Source of the DNA: Pieris napi
Lineage: Eukaryota; Arthropoda; Insecta; Lepidoptera; Pieridae
Assembly (NCBI RefSeq): GCF_905475465.1
Contig: NC_062238.1
Location: 1,778,501 to 1,842,500, forward strand
DNA length: 64,000 bases
Direction of reading: 5' to 3'
Shown: positions 1 to 11,965 of the stretch, in pieces
How positions within the stretch are numbered: the stretch's first letter is position 1
How the letters are laid out: every line of letters begins with the position of its first letter
Position numbers and translations under genes: made by a program
Notes under the pieces: model-generated
What the model was told of the DNA's origin: nothing
Seen by the model: only the letters and a program-made list of their open reading frames with translations
The model's database searches: none

Positions 1-16
1 TCATATTATATTATTA

Positions 17-286
17 CTAGCTGTCCCCGCAAACTTCGTTTCTCCCTAATGTGATTTTACTTAGCCTACCTTTTTAGTACCTACCAACATGGAACATTTT
101 GCTATGCTACCCCTAAATAAATTGTTTTTTTTTGGGGTGGATACCCCGTATCACTTAGGGGTTTGAAAGATAGATAGTAACCGATTCTCAGACTTACTGA
201 ATATGCATAAAAAATTTCATAAGAATCGAGCCGTTTCGGAGGAGTATGGGAACGTACGTTGTGATACGAGAATTTTATATATTAGA
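17..286 (-). mobile_element. Helitron-like non-autonomous element
   Basis: On the minus strand this reads from TCTAATATATAAAATTCTCG at the 5' end to a CTAG 3' end. The internal phrase about cTccGAAACGGCT is shared with the copies at 19079, 56711 and 57491. TC...CTRR ends without terminal inverted repeats are the Helitron signature. Assignment is by ends and shared sequence only; no Rep/helicase is present. Confidence 0.6.
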
Positions 287-839
287 CTAGAATAAGGTTC
301 GAAGGCTATACCACTCTCTAAGTTTTAAACAAGGTCTTTTCAAGATTTTCTTAGGAATCGAGACGAGATAAAATACCTGATTGGGACAGAAAAAATATCG
401 TTAATCAGTTGATCCATGGCGTTGTAGGTTATGTAAACAGGAACACAATGTTAAAGACAAAAGTTCGATAAAAAGTCCATAACTACTGAGATAGCCAAAT
501 GGCATTTCTCTTTTCTCAAGACCCAAATTTATCTCATAACATATTGTATGACGCCGATGGGTCGTTTCGATAGTTTATCAAAGACAATATTTTATGTAAA
601 TTGACTGGGGAATGGTATATATTTTTCTTTAATATTTAACGTGTACGAGTTAGCTAATGTATTTATCAACCTACGATCGGACATTTATATTTCTAGAAAA
701 CCAAGTTTTGGCTCCAAAATATGACAAAGTACTTTTTGAAGCCACTTTATACGTACCAAATACTTGGCATTGTACCAAATGTACTCACGTTTGTCAGTTT
801 TTATTATTTACTGTGTACACTTTCACCGCTCTTAAGACC
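287..839. other. AT-rich intergenic DNA, nothing recognised
   Basis: No ORF with protein-like composition and no repeat shared with the rest of the window was seen here. Confidence 0.5.
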
Positions 840-979
840 GTAGCGAGGCGGAGAGTTTAGAGTTTATTGCCAGTTCTTCTCTTTCGTTCTATGCCCTTGA
901 TTTGAGAACTGGCAGTAAATGTAAAATTAGAAGCATTTAATGTATATTTCTCTTTTGACGTGTGCATTGTGTTACCTAT
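840..979 (+). repeat. LINE family A 3' end, left half
   Basis: It carries the family-A hallmark (an imperfect hairpin around GCCAGTTCTTCTCT and GAGAACTGGCAGTAAATG, then AAATTAGAAGCATTTAATG). The same 3' end recurs at 10019, 40615, 48790 and 60683 and, inverted, at 8935, 14960 and 43727. It is cut at TTACCTAT by the palindrome that starts at 980 and resumes at 3412. Confidence 0.75.
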
Positions 980-3411
980 TAGTCTAGTCGACAAGTTGAA
1001 AATGGAACAAAATAGAGATACTACTCTTAAAATTATGTGCGATAGCTCATTGGATCCGGAATGACGTCTAGAAAAATGTGCTAAAAGCGTGTATTAGCAC
1101 ATAAAAAATTGCAAAAGTTATAGACCATTAAAGATGAAAAAATAATGGCATTTAGTTTTTTGCCAATATTTAATAAACTATTAATATTTAAGAAATTTCA
1201 AATAAAGATTCTGAAAGAGGAGGAAATTTCTAATAAAAAACTCCTGACTCCCAGAACTCTATCTCCATTATTTATAATGTTAATTTAACGCTGAAAATAG
1301 GTCTGCGGTTGACATTTTTAGGATTCGCGCGTGGCGTCAAAAGCGACTACGGCACATTAATTAATTTATTTAAGGTATTGAATATTTTTTTTTAAATTTG
1401 AAAAAATTATGGTGTGTTCTGAACACTATAATTAATTTATTCCCGTTGAAAATTTTACTTAAAGTTAATTTTTCAACAAGTTAAATAATTGTTAACTAAC
1501 GAAATTTTCTCGAACGACCGTCTTAATTGTAAGTGAAAAAAAATGTTTAAATAATGGTCGTAAAAATATTTCGCTTCGTAGAGCCTTTCTTACATACATA
1601 CTTAACAAGATCGTGCCATAAAAGTTAAAAAAAATATTTATACTTTGTTTATAACAATTTTTTTACTTAAACAAAAACTTAAAAATCCATGTAATGATGT
1701 TAAAAAAATTTTTTTTTTTCTAAATCATCATATAATAGTTTTTTTATTAATAAAAGATATTTATTGATTTGCAAAAAAAAAAATTCCCGCCATTTGTTGA
1801 TAAATTTTTTTTAAACAAATTGATTAAATCAATATTTTTTAAAAAAAATTTAACACAACTTTATTACATTAAAAATTTTATGATTTTTAAAAAAAAAAAT
1901 TTTCCTTAATAACAATTTTTAATTGTTTATAATCGTTTTTTTTAATTTTCTATTGTTTAAATAATTAGTTCAGAAATTTTTTTTTCCTAAAAATCATAAT
2001 TGACAGTCTTCTATAAAGTAACAGAATTTTTTTTTTTTTAATCAACAATTCTATTGTTTATTAACTTACCAATTTGTTATAAACAAATATTCAACTTTTG
2101 TTTATTTTTTTTCTAAAACTTCTAAAATTAACAAAAACAACCATATATAACAAAGTATAGAAAAATTTTTTTTGTAAATTTTTTGATTATCATGAATATT
2201 ACTTTTATTTAAAATTAAAAAAAAAATGTTCTATACTTTGTTATATATGGTTGTTTTTGTTAATTTTAGAAGTTTTAGAAAAAAAATAAACAAAAGTTGA
2301 ATATTTGTTTATAACAAATTGGTAAGTTAATAAACAATAGAATTGTTGATTAAAAAAAAAAAAAATTCTGTTACTTTATAGAAGACTGTCAATTATGATT
2401 TTTAGGAAAAAAAAAATTCTGAACTAATTATTTAAACAATAGAAAATTAAAAAAAACGATTATAAACAATTAAAAATTGTTATTAAGGAAAATTTTTTTT
2501 TTTTAAAATCATAAAATTTTTAATGTAATAAAGTTGTGTTAAATTTTTTTTAAAAAATATTGATTTAATCTATTTGTTTAAAAAAAAATTATCAACAAAT
2601 GGCGGGAATTTTTTTTTTTGCAAATCAATAAATATCTTTTATTAATAAAAAAACTATTATATGATGATTTAGAAAAAAAAAAATTTTTTTAACATCATTA
2701 CATGGATTTTTAAGTTTTTGTTTAAGTAAAAAAATTGTTATAAACAAAGTATAAATATTTTTTTAACTTTTACGGCACGATCTTGTTAAGTATGTATGTA
2801 AGAAAGGCTCTACGAAGCGAAATATTTTTACGACCATTATTTAAACATTTTTTTTCACTTACAATTAAGACGGTCGTTCGAGAAAATTTCGTTAGTTAAC
2901 AATTATTTAACTTGTTGAAAAATTAACTTTAAGTAAAATTTTCAACGGGAATAAATTAATTATAGTGTTCAGAACACACCATAATTTTTTCAAATTTAAA
3001 AAAAAATATTCAATACCTTAAATAAATTAATTAATGTGCCGTAGTCGCTTTTGACGCCACGCGCGAATCCTAAAAATGTCAACCGCAGACCTATTTTCAG
3101 CGTTAAATTAACATTATAAATAATGGAGATAGAGTTCTGGGAGTCAGGAGTTTTTTATTAGAAATTTCCTCCTCTTTCAGAATCTTTATTTGAAATTTCT
3201 TAAATATTAATAGTTTATTAAATATTGGCAAAAAACTAAATGCCATTATTTTTTCATCTTTAATGGTCTATAACTTTTGCAATTTTTTATGTGCTAATAC
3301 ACGCTTTTAGCACATTTTTCTAGACGTCATTCCGGATCCAATGAGCTATCGCACATAATTTTAAGAGTAGTATCTCTATTTTGTTCCATTTTCAACTTGT
3401 CGACTAGACTA
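980..3411. mobile_element. 2.43-kb near-perfect palindromic (foldback) element
   Basis: Two arms of about 1.18 kb (980 to ~2162 and ~2229 to 3411) are reverse complements with only scattered single-base differences and no net indel; the centre falls at ~2195. The outer ends are TAGTCTAGTCGAC and GTCGACTAGACTA. Flanking TAT at 977-979 and 3412-3414 looks like a short target duplication. Removing the element restores the LINE family A sequence CCTATATGAATAAATG. No ORF of note lies inside; long A/T runs dominate. It is therefore a DNA insertion, probably a non-autonomous foldback or giant MITE. The superfamily is not identifiable. Confidence 0.85.
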
Positions 3412-3442
3412 TATATGAATAAATGATTTTTGACTTTTGACA
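3412..3442 (+). repeat. LINE family A 3' end, right half
   Basis: This is the continuation of the 840-979 fragment (ATGAATAAATGATTTTTGAC), the terminal sequence of other family-A copies. It carries an AATAAA. Confidence 0.7.
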
Positions 3443-4149
3443 ATGCGTAATACCTATAGCTATAGATTTAGCCATAGCTTGGACTATCCAACACAAACAT
3501 TGGTTTCTTCATCATATTAGTAAGTTATTTATTATTATAGACGTTAGAGAGTTGTTTAGTGAAATACAAATATAATACCTGAAGTAAACACAAAAGCGTT
3601 TCGTGGGTGTGGATTAAACAATATGTTTTAATATTTAATAAATTAAATTGTTTTTATAATAGCGATCATTTTAAAACAACATTTTCCCTAAGTAATGCTT
3701 ACCGAACGCCCTTCGCAATTAATTACACAACAAAATGGCTTCTTGGCTCCATAACTTATATTGTAAGGCAATTAACGGGTTTCGAATTATTACTCGCTAT
3801 TATTTACATAATTTAATAAATTAATTAATATTCGGCATTGTTAATACAATTATCGGAAGGTTACTTCATTAATTAATTGAGAACTTAGATATATTGAATT
3901 ACAATTAGTATTCAGTATAATCTAATATTATTCTGTAGCTAAGGCGACGTAAGACATACATACAATCAAAAGGTAAATAAGTCATCAACTAATCAACAAA
4001 ACAAGTAAACAATTTAGATATAAAATTGCTTTCTTAACCTACTATAATAAGTAACTTTATAACTCTGTTTTAAATAATTGATGAATGTTTTCGAGTTACA
4101 TAATGAGGCATGAAACAGACGATTTTTCGCGGCTGATTAACTGATATTT
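3443..4149. other. Intergenic, nothing recognised
   Basis: AT-rich sequence. The 69-codon reading frame at 3607-3816 has no domain-like features or splice context. Confidence 0.5.
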
Positions 4150-4285
4150 TTAAGGCGAATAACCCCATCACGCCACGGAGGTGGTCGGTGAATATAAGAA
4201 ATAAAAAGAAAAGTCTATTGGTCCACAGCCGAGGTTCGAAGCTCCGACCTCATGAATGAGAGACGCTCTAGCCACTGTTCTTATT
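4150..4285 (-). mobile_element. tRNA-derived SINE-like fragment
   Basis: Read on the minus strand it begins AGTGGCTAGAGCGTCTCTC and contains GGTTCGAA-type B-box sequence (plus-strand view near 4231) after an A-box-like TGGCTAGAG. This is the layout of a tRNA-derived SINE head. It differs from the main SINE family of this window. Confidence 0.5.
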
Positions 4286-4621
4286 AAAAAATGATTTTAT
4301 GTAAAATTCAACGTTTAATTGTAAGTTTAATACGAAACATATTGTAAAACAATCAGGAAATTGCAATGCCCCCAAAACAGTTTGTATTAAACCAGAATCT
4401 CTTGGTATTTCAAGACAATTCGTATTTGCTACGAGTAAGCAATTTGTCTCTGTACAGACCATAATTACATACATTTCAAATGTAAATAGGGTCAAACGGG
4501 CAACGTTCCCTTGGGTCCACAGAACATGTGACGTTGGGTAAATTTATTTTTGTTTACCTTCACCCTCGTAGGCCCTTCGTTATGCCATTCCATGCAGGTA
4601 TAATATAAAACAAAACAAAAC

Positions 4622-4903
4622 CAGTGGCACTACAAATTCTTAGGTCTGGGTCTCAGATTTCTGTATCTGGTTCATGGTCATTTGTTAATCTAATAGACAA
4701 GTAGGTGATCAGCTTCTTGTGGCTGACACACATCGTCGACTTTCTAGATCTAAGGCAAGGGGGTTTGTTCACGATGTTTTCCTTCACCGTTCGAGCAAAT
4801 GTTAAAAGCGCATATGGACAGAAAGTCTTGGTGTACAACCGGGGATCAAACCTAGGATATCAAGGATGAGAGTCACACGATGACGCCACTAGGCCAACAT
4901 TGT
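4622..4903 (-). mobile_element. Main-family tRNA-derived SINE, near full length
   Basis: On the minus strand it starts TGTTGGCCTAGTGGCG (A box) and has a B box GGTTTGATCCC-like motif. It then carries the family phrases TGCGCATT/TTAACATTTGC and GGTGAAGGAAAACATCGT, and ends at CAGAAATCTGAGACCCAGAC and TAGTGCCACTG. The 61-codon minus-strand ORF here is only SINE sequence. Confidence 0.8.
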
Positions 4904-5930
4904 CTATATAATACTATAATATTATATGTATATGGTATAATATACTATATGAGAAAAAAGTCATTGTTCCAGTTTCATATATCAAATTCGGTAACAATTC
5001 GATTATATGTATTGTTTATTCGTGGTAACCCCTTTCTATTGTCTGTTTTGTAAGGCTTTATGAATTAATTTTAATCTGTATTAACTTCAATATTAATGTT
5101 GAGATTTCGTAATTCGAAGCTTGCTACATCTAGCATTGCTAGAACTAAATCTATTTTAGATGACAACAATGTTAAAGAAAGTAATTGAATCATTAGAGTT
5201 CGGTATTGGTTTTGTATAGAAGTCTAGCAATTTAATTTTGTGGTAAGAATTTTCAATTTTTTACTTAATAGCTTGATCCATATTAATATACGAAACAAAT
5301 TTGTGATTTCAAACATTATTGTTTTATTTTTAGACCACAGTGCGTTTTTCTTGAGGGCCTCAAAACGGGGATACAGTATCTGTACGCCGTGCAGGTTTTA
5401 GTGAACATTTTAAATTATAAAGACATACAAAGTTCATACGCTAACTACTTAGATTAAGTTAAAGATAAAATCGGAAAAGTATCAAAAAGATGAAATAAAA
5501 CTAAGTTTCAAATTTATATCACCAATAAAACATGATTTACTTTTTCTTTCAAACATTTCTCGAAGTGAAGGCAAATCTCTTCAACTTTTATGAGAAATAT
5601 TAAATCCTTCTTAACTGAATTCATGAATTCTGAAATGGTAATTTCGAGTGCGAGAATAATTGGTGCATAAATTGCTAGTGCTATTATACTTGGACGTTTA
5701 TTCTTTTGAGTAGTTAGCAGTTTCTAGGATGAGATTCAGAAACGAGATAGCACGAACTATTACTCCAATATGTCAAAATCCATTATACTTAACGCGAAAT
5801 ATGGTTCTTGAATCTTTCCCTAAGTGTTTATTCAAATGTCTTAATTATATGTCTTAGTAGCCTCATTCAAATTTTTGACAAAATCTCGTTCTCGTTTTTG
5901 ACAAAAAGCGTTAGTGTAACATTTAGAATT
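4904..5930. other. Intergenic, nothing recognised
   Basis: AT-rich, with no coding potential or shared repeat identified. Confidence 0.5.
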
Positions 5931-5933
5931 CTG

Positions 5934-6112
5934 CCCTGCGATTCTGTAACTCACTTTTCGAACTCACACAGCGGTTTTCGCATCGGCGGTCGCTCTCAAA
6001 TCAGTCGAGAAGCAGTAATTTTATGATTTGGCATTCTGAATTGAGAACTGATTTGAGAGCCGATGCGAAAACCGCTGTGTGAGTTCGAAAAGTGAGTTAC
6101 AGAATCGCAGGG
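5934..6112. mobile_element. MITE of the CCCTGCG family, copy 1 (internally deleted)
   Basis: Terminal inverted repeats CCCTGCGATTCTGTAACTCAC... and its complement flank a shortened centre. The right arm lacks part of the sequence present in copies 2 and 4. Both sides are flanked by CTG (5931-5933, 6113-6115), consistent with a 3-bp target duplication. Confidence 0.85.
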
Positions 6113-6359
6113 CTGTACGTATTTAGATTTCTGTACGTCAATATATTGGATTTTTACGGCAGTCGATTTGAGAACGGGAGCGACCCAGTATGATTGGATT
6201 AGATTTTACTTCTTGAAACATCCATATATCTAAGTAGTATGGAAGTATGACTAAGAAAATGTTGAAAAGGCTGTGTTTAAAGCTCGGAGAGTGACATAGC
6301 CTTCGATCTAGGTAATAATAACATAAAATGATGTAAATATTAAATCTAATAAATTAAAT

Positions 6360-6510
6360 CTTAAGTATTGAGTGAGGTCCTTCAAGAAAAGAGTGTACCA
6401 ATTCACAAAAGGCCAGCAACGCACTTGCGAGCCTTCTGGCAATATTAGTGTCCATCGGTATTACTTAACCTCCTGTCCGTTTGCCTCTTGTTACATAAAA
6501 AATTAAATTA
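6360..6510 (+). repeat. LINE family B 3' end
   Basis: It contains the family-B run: AGGTCCTTCAAGAAAAGAG, GTACCAATTC, GGCCAGCAACGCACTTGCGA, GCCTTCTGGCAAT, then a cytosine-rich GTTTGCCTCTTGTTACATAAA end. The same order occurs at 38200, 44741 and 56105 and, inverted, at 61829. Confidence 0.75.
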
Positions 6511-6627
6511 AAATTCAAACATTAAGTCGAGAGTCAAATTAACCTCATGCTAGTTGACAAGTATTTGCTCCGTAACATAAGTAATTGAGTCAAAAGTGAT
6601 CTTAATTACTTAGATAATAGCAGCCTG

Positions 6628-6868
6628 CCCTGCGATTCTGTAACTCACTTGTCGAACTCACACAGCGGTTTTCGCATTGGCGGTCGCTCTCAAATAAGTC
6701 GTGAAGCAGTCATTTTATGATTTGGCATTCTGAAAAAGTGGGAGCTTGTAGTTTATTGTTTATTAGAATGCCAAATCATAAAATGACTGCTTCACAACTG
6801 ATTTCAGAGCGACCGCCGCTGTAAAAACCGCTGTGTGAGTTCGAAAAGTGAGTTACAGAATCGCAGGG
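6628..6868. mobile_element. MITE of the CCCTGCG family, copy 2
   Basis: 241 bp, made of two ~105-bp arms around a short centre. Ends are CCCTGCG...CGCAGGG, with flanking CTG at 6625-6627 and 6869-6871. It contains no ORF. Confidence 0.88.
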
Positions 6869-6871
6869 CTG

Positions 6872-7295
6872 ATAAAAAATAAACTTATGAATATGCAGAT
6901 TTTCTATGAATAGGATTAAAACTAAACATTTACAACTATCTGTTATACAAAGTTGCGGCTACCAGAAATTTTTCCCTTTTTATATTCTTAGCAAACAGGA
7001 GAATTAAGTCGGTACCTTGTATGTACAGAGCCTCCATCTTTGAGACGAGAATACGTGAAGAGATCACGTACCAAAGAGATTTTTTCTTCAACAAATTCCT
7101 GATGCAGTGATTTGTCTATATTTGAAAAATGCTTCACCATTTTGTGAAATGAGATTTATAACATTTCATATTTTATTATTTGTCGATGGTCGATAAAGAT
7201 GATGGTAATAACGAGTCGTTTTTGTTCAACTATTGGTATTTTGTAATATTACAAATAATTTATTATTGAGTAAGAATAAAATTTATATGAAATTC
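6872..7295. other. Intergenic, nothing recognised
   Basis: No gene or shared repeat identified. Confidence 0.5.
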
Positions 7296-7660
7296 CACTG
7301 GCATTACAAGCTACAAACTTAGACTCTGATTTCTGTATCTAATAATAAAATAAATAAACCTTGTTCAATTGTTGCATTATTTTACAAACTCTGGACTAAA
7401 ACATTCCTATGTTTTGGGTACCAGACTCCTCCGGGCTATAAAAAAAGAAGAAAACCAATCTGTTTCGTTATCATTTATTTAAATAGACAAGCACCGGACG
7501 CTATCTCCAAAGTATGCCAGTTTCCTAACAATATGGTTCTTTCACCGTACGAATAATTGTTAAATGCGCATAGGAAGAAAAATATTTTTGTGCAAAGCCG
7601 AAATTCAAACGCACGACCTCAGGGTTGACGCACGCTACAGCCACTAGACGTACACTGCCC
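7296..7660 (-). mobile_element. Main-family SINE, interrupted by a ~117-bp insertion
   Basis: The SINE 3' end lies at 7296-7340 (ending at the TTCTGTATCT phrase). It resumes at ~7458 with ATCTGTTTCGTTATCATTT and runs to the tRNA-like head near 7660. The intervening 7341-7457 segment starts with an A/T-rich tail-like run (AATAATAAAATAAATAAA). That suggests a 5'-truncated minus-strand retroposon inserted at ATCT. Confidence 0.65.
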
Positions 7661-7770
7661 ACTGTTAATTTATGTATTGTTATTTATACGTTCTAAAACA
7701 ATGTGTATGCCTAAAAAAGTACAAGAAAATATTACATCACAAATTTAACACACATACACATCAATTATAT

Positions 7771-8145
7771 TAGAACATAAGTAGTCTAAGGAAAAATTAA
7801 AACATACAAACACAAAATAAAAACTAAAAATTAATAATAACTAAAACTAAAAGATAAAAAATAACAATAACAATAATAACTTAAACTAAATGAAATCTTA
7901 ATCCTCATTTAGAGCATGATAAACGAGGTAACGTTAACATTATAAAATTTTACGTTAATATATTAAAATATTAAAACATAAGTAGTCTAAGGAAAAATTA
8001 AAACATACAAACACAAAATAAAAACTAAAAATTAATAATAACTAAAACTAAAAGATAAAAAATAACAATAACAATAACAATAATAACTTAAACTAAATGA
8101 AATCTTAATCCTCATTTAGAGCATGATAAACGAGGTTACGTTAAC
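7771..8145. repeat. Imperfect tandem duplication, period ~201-207 bp
   Basis: A block beginning ACATAAGTAGTCTAAGG at 7775 is repeated from 7976. The copies match through AACTAAATGAAATCTTAATC and end GATAAACGAGG...ACGTTAAC. The second copy has one extra CAATAA unit, so the period shifts from 201 to 207. No coding potential. Confidence 0.8.
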
Positions 8146-8930
8146 TTGGCAGACTTTTGAAAAACACATCAATATTTTCATCGATGTTAGTAATCTAGTT
8201 GTAAACGCGAGACAGCAGTGCCGACCTAAATATCAATGACGGCAATAGTCTCTGACACCGCTGAGTTAAGGAGCATTAGCGTCCGAAAGAAGAGAACGTC
8301 ATCTTCGCCAAGTTTCTGCTGCTTCTAGAAATTCACCTAAGACAGATCCATAATTTTTTTCAGCGATATATTGCTCAGCCCGTTGCTCAGTATTACGAGA
8401 TATATTTAAACTTTTTCTGCCCATCACTGCAAAGAAACCTCGATTTAATGTAAATAAATCCGCGTTAAAGATATTTATTCTAAATTATTAACATTTTGTT
8501 GAACAGATAGGGTAGCCTGTTGAACACATAAAAGTACAAATTAAAGGTGTCAAACAAACAAATCCTAGGAAACACCAAACTTATAAAAAAACGAGCTGTT
8601 CTTCAATTTTCAACCCTAAAGTATAACACATACTTATACAGTAATATGAATACATTCGGTCAGATCTTTAGCATTCAGGAACACGGGTGCGTTGATAGAA
8701 TAAGGCAGGAATTCTACCGTATAAATTTCCTTTTCGTGCGGTCGCAATCAAAACGAGAAAGCTGCTGAATACCAAATGGAAAGGCTACACTAGGCTAGAA
8801 CCTTGAATGGTAATACTGGTATATTATCAGTTTTAATTACAGTTTTGGTATCGCGAAATCCCAAGGTTCCTCATAATACGGATACTAAAAGAAGTATATC
8901 TGTTATATACTACTATTATGCTACTGTTAT
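8146..8930. other. Unassigned, partly GC-richer block (8150-8350)
   Basis: Sequence near 8190-8340 is less AT-rich than its surroundings and has short open stretches on the minus strand broken by stops. It could be an old retroelement remnant. The 73-codon ORF at 8547 is not gene-like. Confidence 0.35.
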
Positions 8931-8934
8931 CAAA

Positions 8935-9245
8935 CTCAAACTCAAACTCAAAATATCTTTATTCAAGTGGGTAACCAAGTACACTTTTGAATCGTCAAGT
9001 TAAATTAATCGTAAATTTACATTTACTACCAGTTCGCAAGTCAAGGGCGTAGAGCGGGTAAGAAGAACTGGCAAGAAACTTTCCGCCACTCTTTTTAATC
9101 GCCAAGTATTGTCATACAAATTGTTTGAACTGGAGCAATTCAATCCCAAGGATTAGGATCATTTAAGTAGTCCTCAAATTTATAAAAAGCTTTGTTGATT
9201 AATTTTCGTTTAACGAGGGCTTTGAATTTATTTAGTGATATCATA
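8935..9245 (-). repeat. LINE family A 3' end
   Basis: Inverted copy: it starts with a (CAAACT)n tract and an AATATCTTTATTCAAGTGGG phrase. It then continues with ACTACCAGTTCGCAAGTCAA, GAAGAACTGGCAAGAAACTT and TCCGCCACTCTTTTTAATCG. It matches 14960-15215 and, in part, 36590-36690. Confidence 0.75.
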
Positions 9246-10018
9246 CGTCGTTATGGAGTTGTTGCCGTTTGGAAATTTATTCAAACTTTAAACGATCAAT
9301 ATCAAATGGATTTTGTAATATGACCTTGAATTAATATCACGCAACGGGATTTCTACTTTTTAATAATGTTAAGTATGAAATTAAGATGTGGGTACGATTG
9401 CGTATTCGACCGTAATTATGGTAAAAGTTATTTAGTATAAAGAAATACTATTCAAATAATATTCTATATAGATGCTCTGTAATATGTACTAAATAAATAA
9501 ATCGTTTATTTGCAAAGAAGCAATTAGATAGATTAATTATAAAAATCCGCACAATCAAGGAAGAAAATGGAAATCCCCCATCAAATTATGTTGTTACATT
9601 ATCCCCGAGTAACGTCTATATTTCCAATATGTAAGCCGTATAAAGGAAGAACCAGCCGCTAATTGGCAATACATATTTTTTAACGCAAACTGGTAAAAGG
9701 TTCCTAACCTTAAACGATACCGTCCATTCACACTCAAAAGGCTCACGAGTTTAACGATATTTTAAGAAAATGCTTCAAATCTTCTTTTTATTACCTACCT
9801 ACCCAACAGGGATCGAAAGAGAGGCAGGCACTCAATATGATGGCAGTACGATCTAAAAAACACGGATCCAATGTGGATTCGTACTATCAGAGAACGCCAA
9901 GATTGAAAATTTTTAGAAAAGTAGGGAAAGGAGTTTTCTTTGAAGGACATGCTAATCTAGTGATAAAAAACAACCTTTTGTCAAGAAATATTAATCATAG
10001 ACTTCTAATGCCTCCTAA
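9246..10018. other. Intergenic, nothing recognised
   Basis: An 83-codon ORF at 9837 runs into the adjoining LINE sequence and is not gene-like. Confidence 0.5.
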
Positions 10019-10386
10019 ACGACTATGTATTTGCGTGTTGTTCCCACGAGAATGTAAGTGCGTGCTCCTATTTCACCATGCCTGCTGATAGAGGACAAAT
10101 CTTAGTTTTCAATTTATTTTTTTATTTTTTATTACTTAAGATGTAAGTTGAACATGATGTAATGGTTGCAGCTCATTACAAACGTAAAAATTGTGTAAAA
10201 CAAAAAATTTGGCGGATAAAAAGAGCGGCGGAGAGTTTATTGCCAGTTCTTCTCTTCCGTTCTACGCCCTTGATTTGAGAACTGGCAGTTAATGTAAAAT
10301 TAGAAGCATTTAATGGATATTCCTTTTTTGACGTTCATAAGTGTACATTGTGTTACCTACATGAATAAATGATTTTTGACTTTTAA
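10019..10386 (+). repeat. LINE family A 3' end
   Basis: It begins near GACTATGTATTTGCGTGTTG, contains GAATGTAAGTGCGTGCTCCT, the GGCGGAGAGTTTATTGCCAG hairpin region and the ATGAATAAATGATTTTTGAC terminus. This intact junction (CCTACATGAATAAATG) shows what the 979/3412 site looked like before the palindrome inserted. Confidence 0.78.
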
Positions 10387-11284
10387 TAATATATTATGTT
10401 AGACATAAGTGTTAATACGTGTTAGTTAAGCAGCATTAAAGGCTTTTTATTTAATAAGTTAAAAAATCCGTAATCGTTCATTTGTACTACTATCTATGTA
10501 TCTATCTATCTATCTTTATATATAGTCTGTATGTAAGCTTACATTTATTCATACACACCCTTTTCCCAAAAGGGTTGACCACAAAAATCTACTTGTTGCG
10601 ATGCCGACATACCTACCTTGATTCGTTTTAAAACTCATTTTAATTCAATTAGTGTAAAGGTCATATTAGATCTATGTTATATTATCATATCGTCATAGTC
10701 GTAGAATAGTGACGGATCTGACAAATACTAAACTTTACAGGGCAGCCATTTCATAATAAAATAAACATGTTAGTTGTCATGACTTTTTAATTCATTTTCT
10801 GTTATTATGAAAATTGGCTTACAAGCAAACAAAAGAGTTTATTTTTAAACAAAATAAAATTAAAAACATTAAATTACACAGTTATTTAAAACACGTGTTT
10901 TTTTTTAATGTAGCCAAAATATTTAGTCACTGTATCCAAATATGATAAAAAGTGGATTTTGGATTTTTTTCAAATCCGACATTGTTCTATGATCATGACG
11001 ATAATATGTCGCTATACACAGTTAATAATCTATATGGATTCCCCACATCATACAGTGATATTGGATAGATATGTTCTTACATATCTTCCATAAATCTTAT
11101 TTAATGAGTTATTAATAAATACTCAAGAACATAATTGAAATTCGGCATATAATTGTCATAAGAATTGCAATCGAATAAATAATTAATTTCATTCATAATT
11201 ATACTGTATTTTATAATAATTTACAGGCCGTTGATCTCTCATAATAAAAGTCAGTGTTCAAAGTAACTTGTATCATAATAGTTC
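10387..11284. other. Intergenic; short (TCTA)n tract
   Basis: A TATC/TCTA microsatellite lies at about 10491-10515. Otherwise nothing recognised. Confidence 0.5.
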
Positions 11285-11375
11285 CACTAAAGTATTTTCG
11301 AACCAATTCGACTTAGGGTCCTTCAATAAAAAAAGCCTACCAATTCTTAAAAGCCCCCAGCCTGTTCTATAAAAA
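11285..11375 (+). repeat. LINE family B fragment
   Basis: Degenerate copy of the family-B phrases GAACCAATTCGACTTAGGGT, CCTTCAA and TACCAATTCTTAAAAG. Confidence 0.55.
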
Positions 11376-11965
11376 AAGTTTATTTAAATGTTTGTATGCA
11401 AAATATGAATTTAATTGGTCAACCTTCTTTTGGTTCATTAGTAGACTGGTAATTAATAAGTCACTTCAGTAGTCTATTAAAATTCAGCTGAGTCTCGAGT
11501 ACAAACTTAGTTCTACCTTTATCTTACAAATTCTACTTCAGTAATAGACAAGGCCAGCTTATGCAATCTAGAAATGGTTCAAGAAAATTGCTTTTCTTAT
11601 AATATTATTAGGTATTTGTAGAAAGAATATATATTTAAATATAGATTGTCATAACTAAAGAAATTATTATAAAACCTTGAATATTTTAAAATCGAAGAAA
11701 TGGAAATGCTATGTTAATTAAAATCAAACGATATCCTTTGCTTACTTAAAAGGGCAACATAACTATGCGAATGCTGAGGCAATCCAACTTCTTGATACAA
11801 CAGGAACAAGACGCCTAAAGAGAACTAATCCTTTTGAGTTAATAAACCTAGTGTAGTGAATATAAGTGCAAGTGCGGTATCTCGGACATGCGAACATAGT
11901 GTCAAAACATTATAGAACAGAATGACTGTTAATGTACATTAGTTTCAGCTATGCACTAGTATTGT

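Noticed and set aside
1640..2750. Poly-A/T tracts as LINE or SINE tails
   Set aside because: They occur symmetrically in both arms of the palindrome and are part of it.
4231..4903. Functional tRNA genes
   Set aside because: A- and B-box motifs are present but belong to SINE heads; no complete cloverleaf with matching acceptor stem was seen.
5808..6026. 72-codon ORF
   Set aside because: It overlaps the left arm of MITE copy 1 and has no independent support.
7700..8145. CRISPR-like array
   Set aside because: Only two copies of a ~200-bp unit with no spacers, in a eukaryotic genome; it is a tandem duplication.
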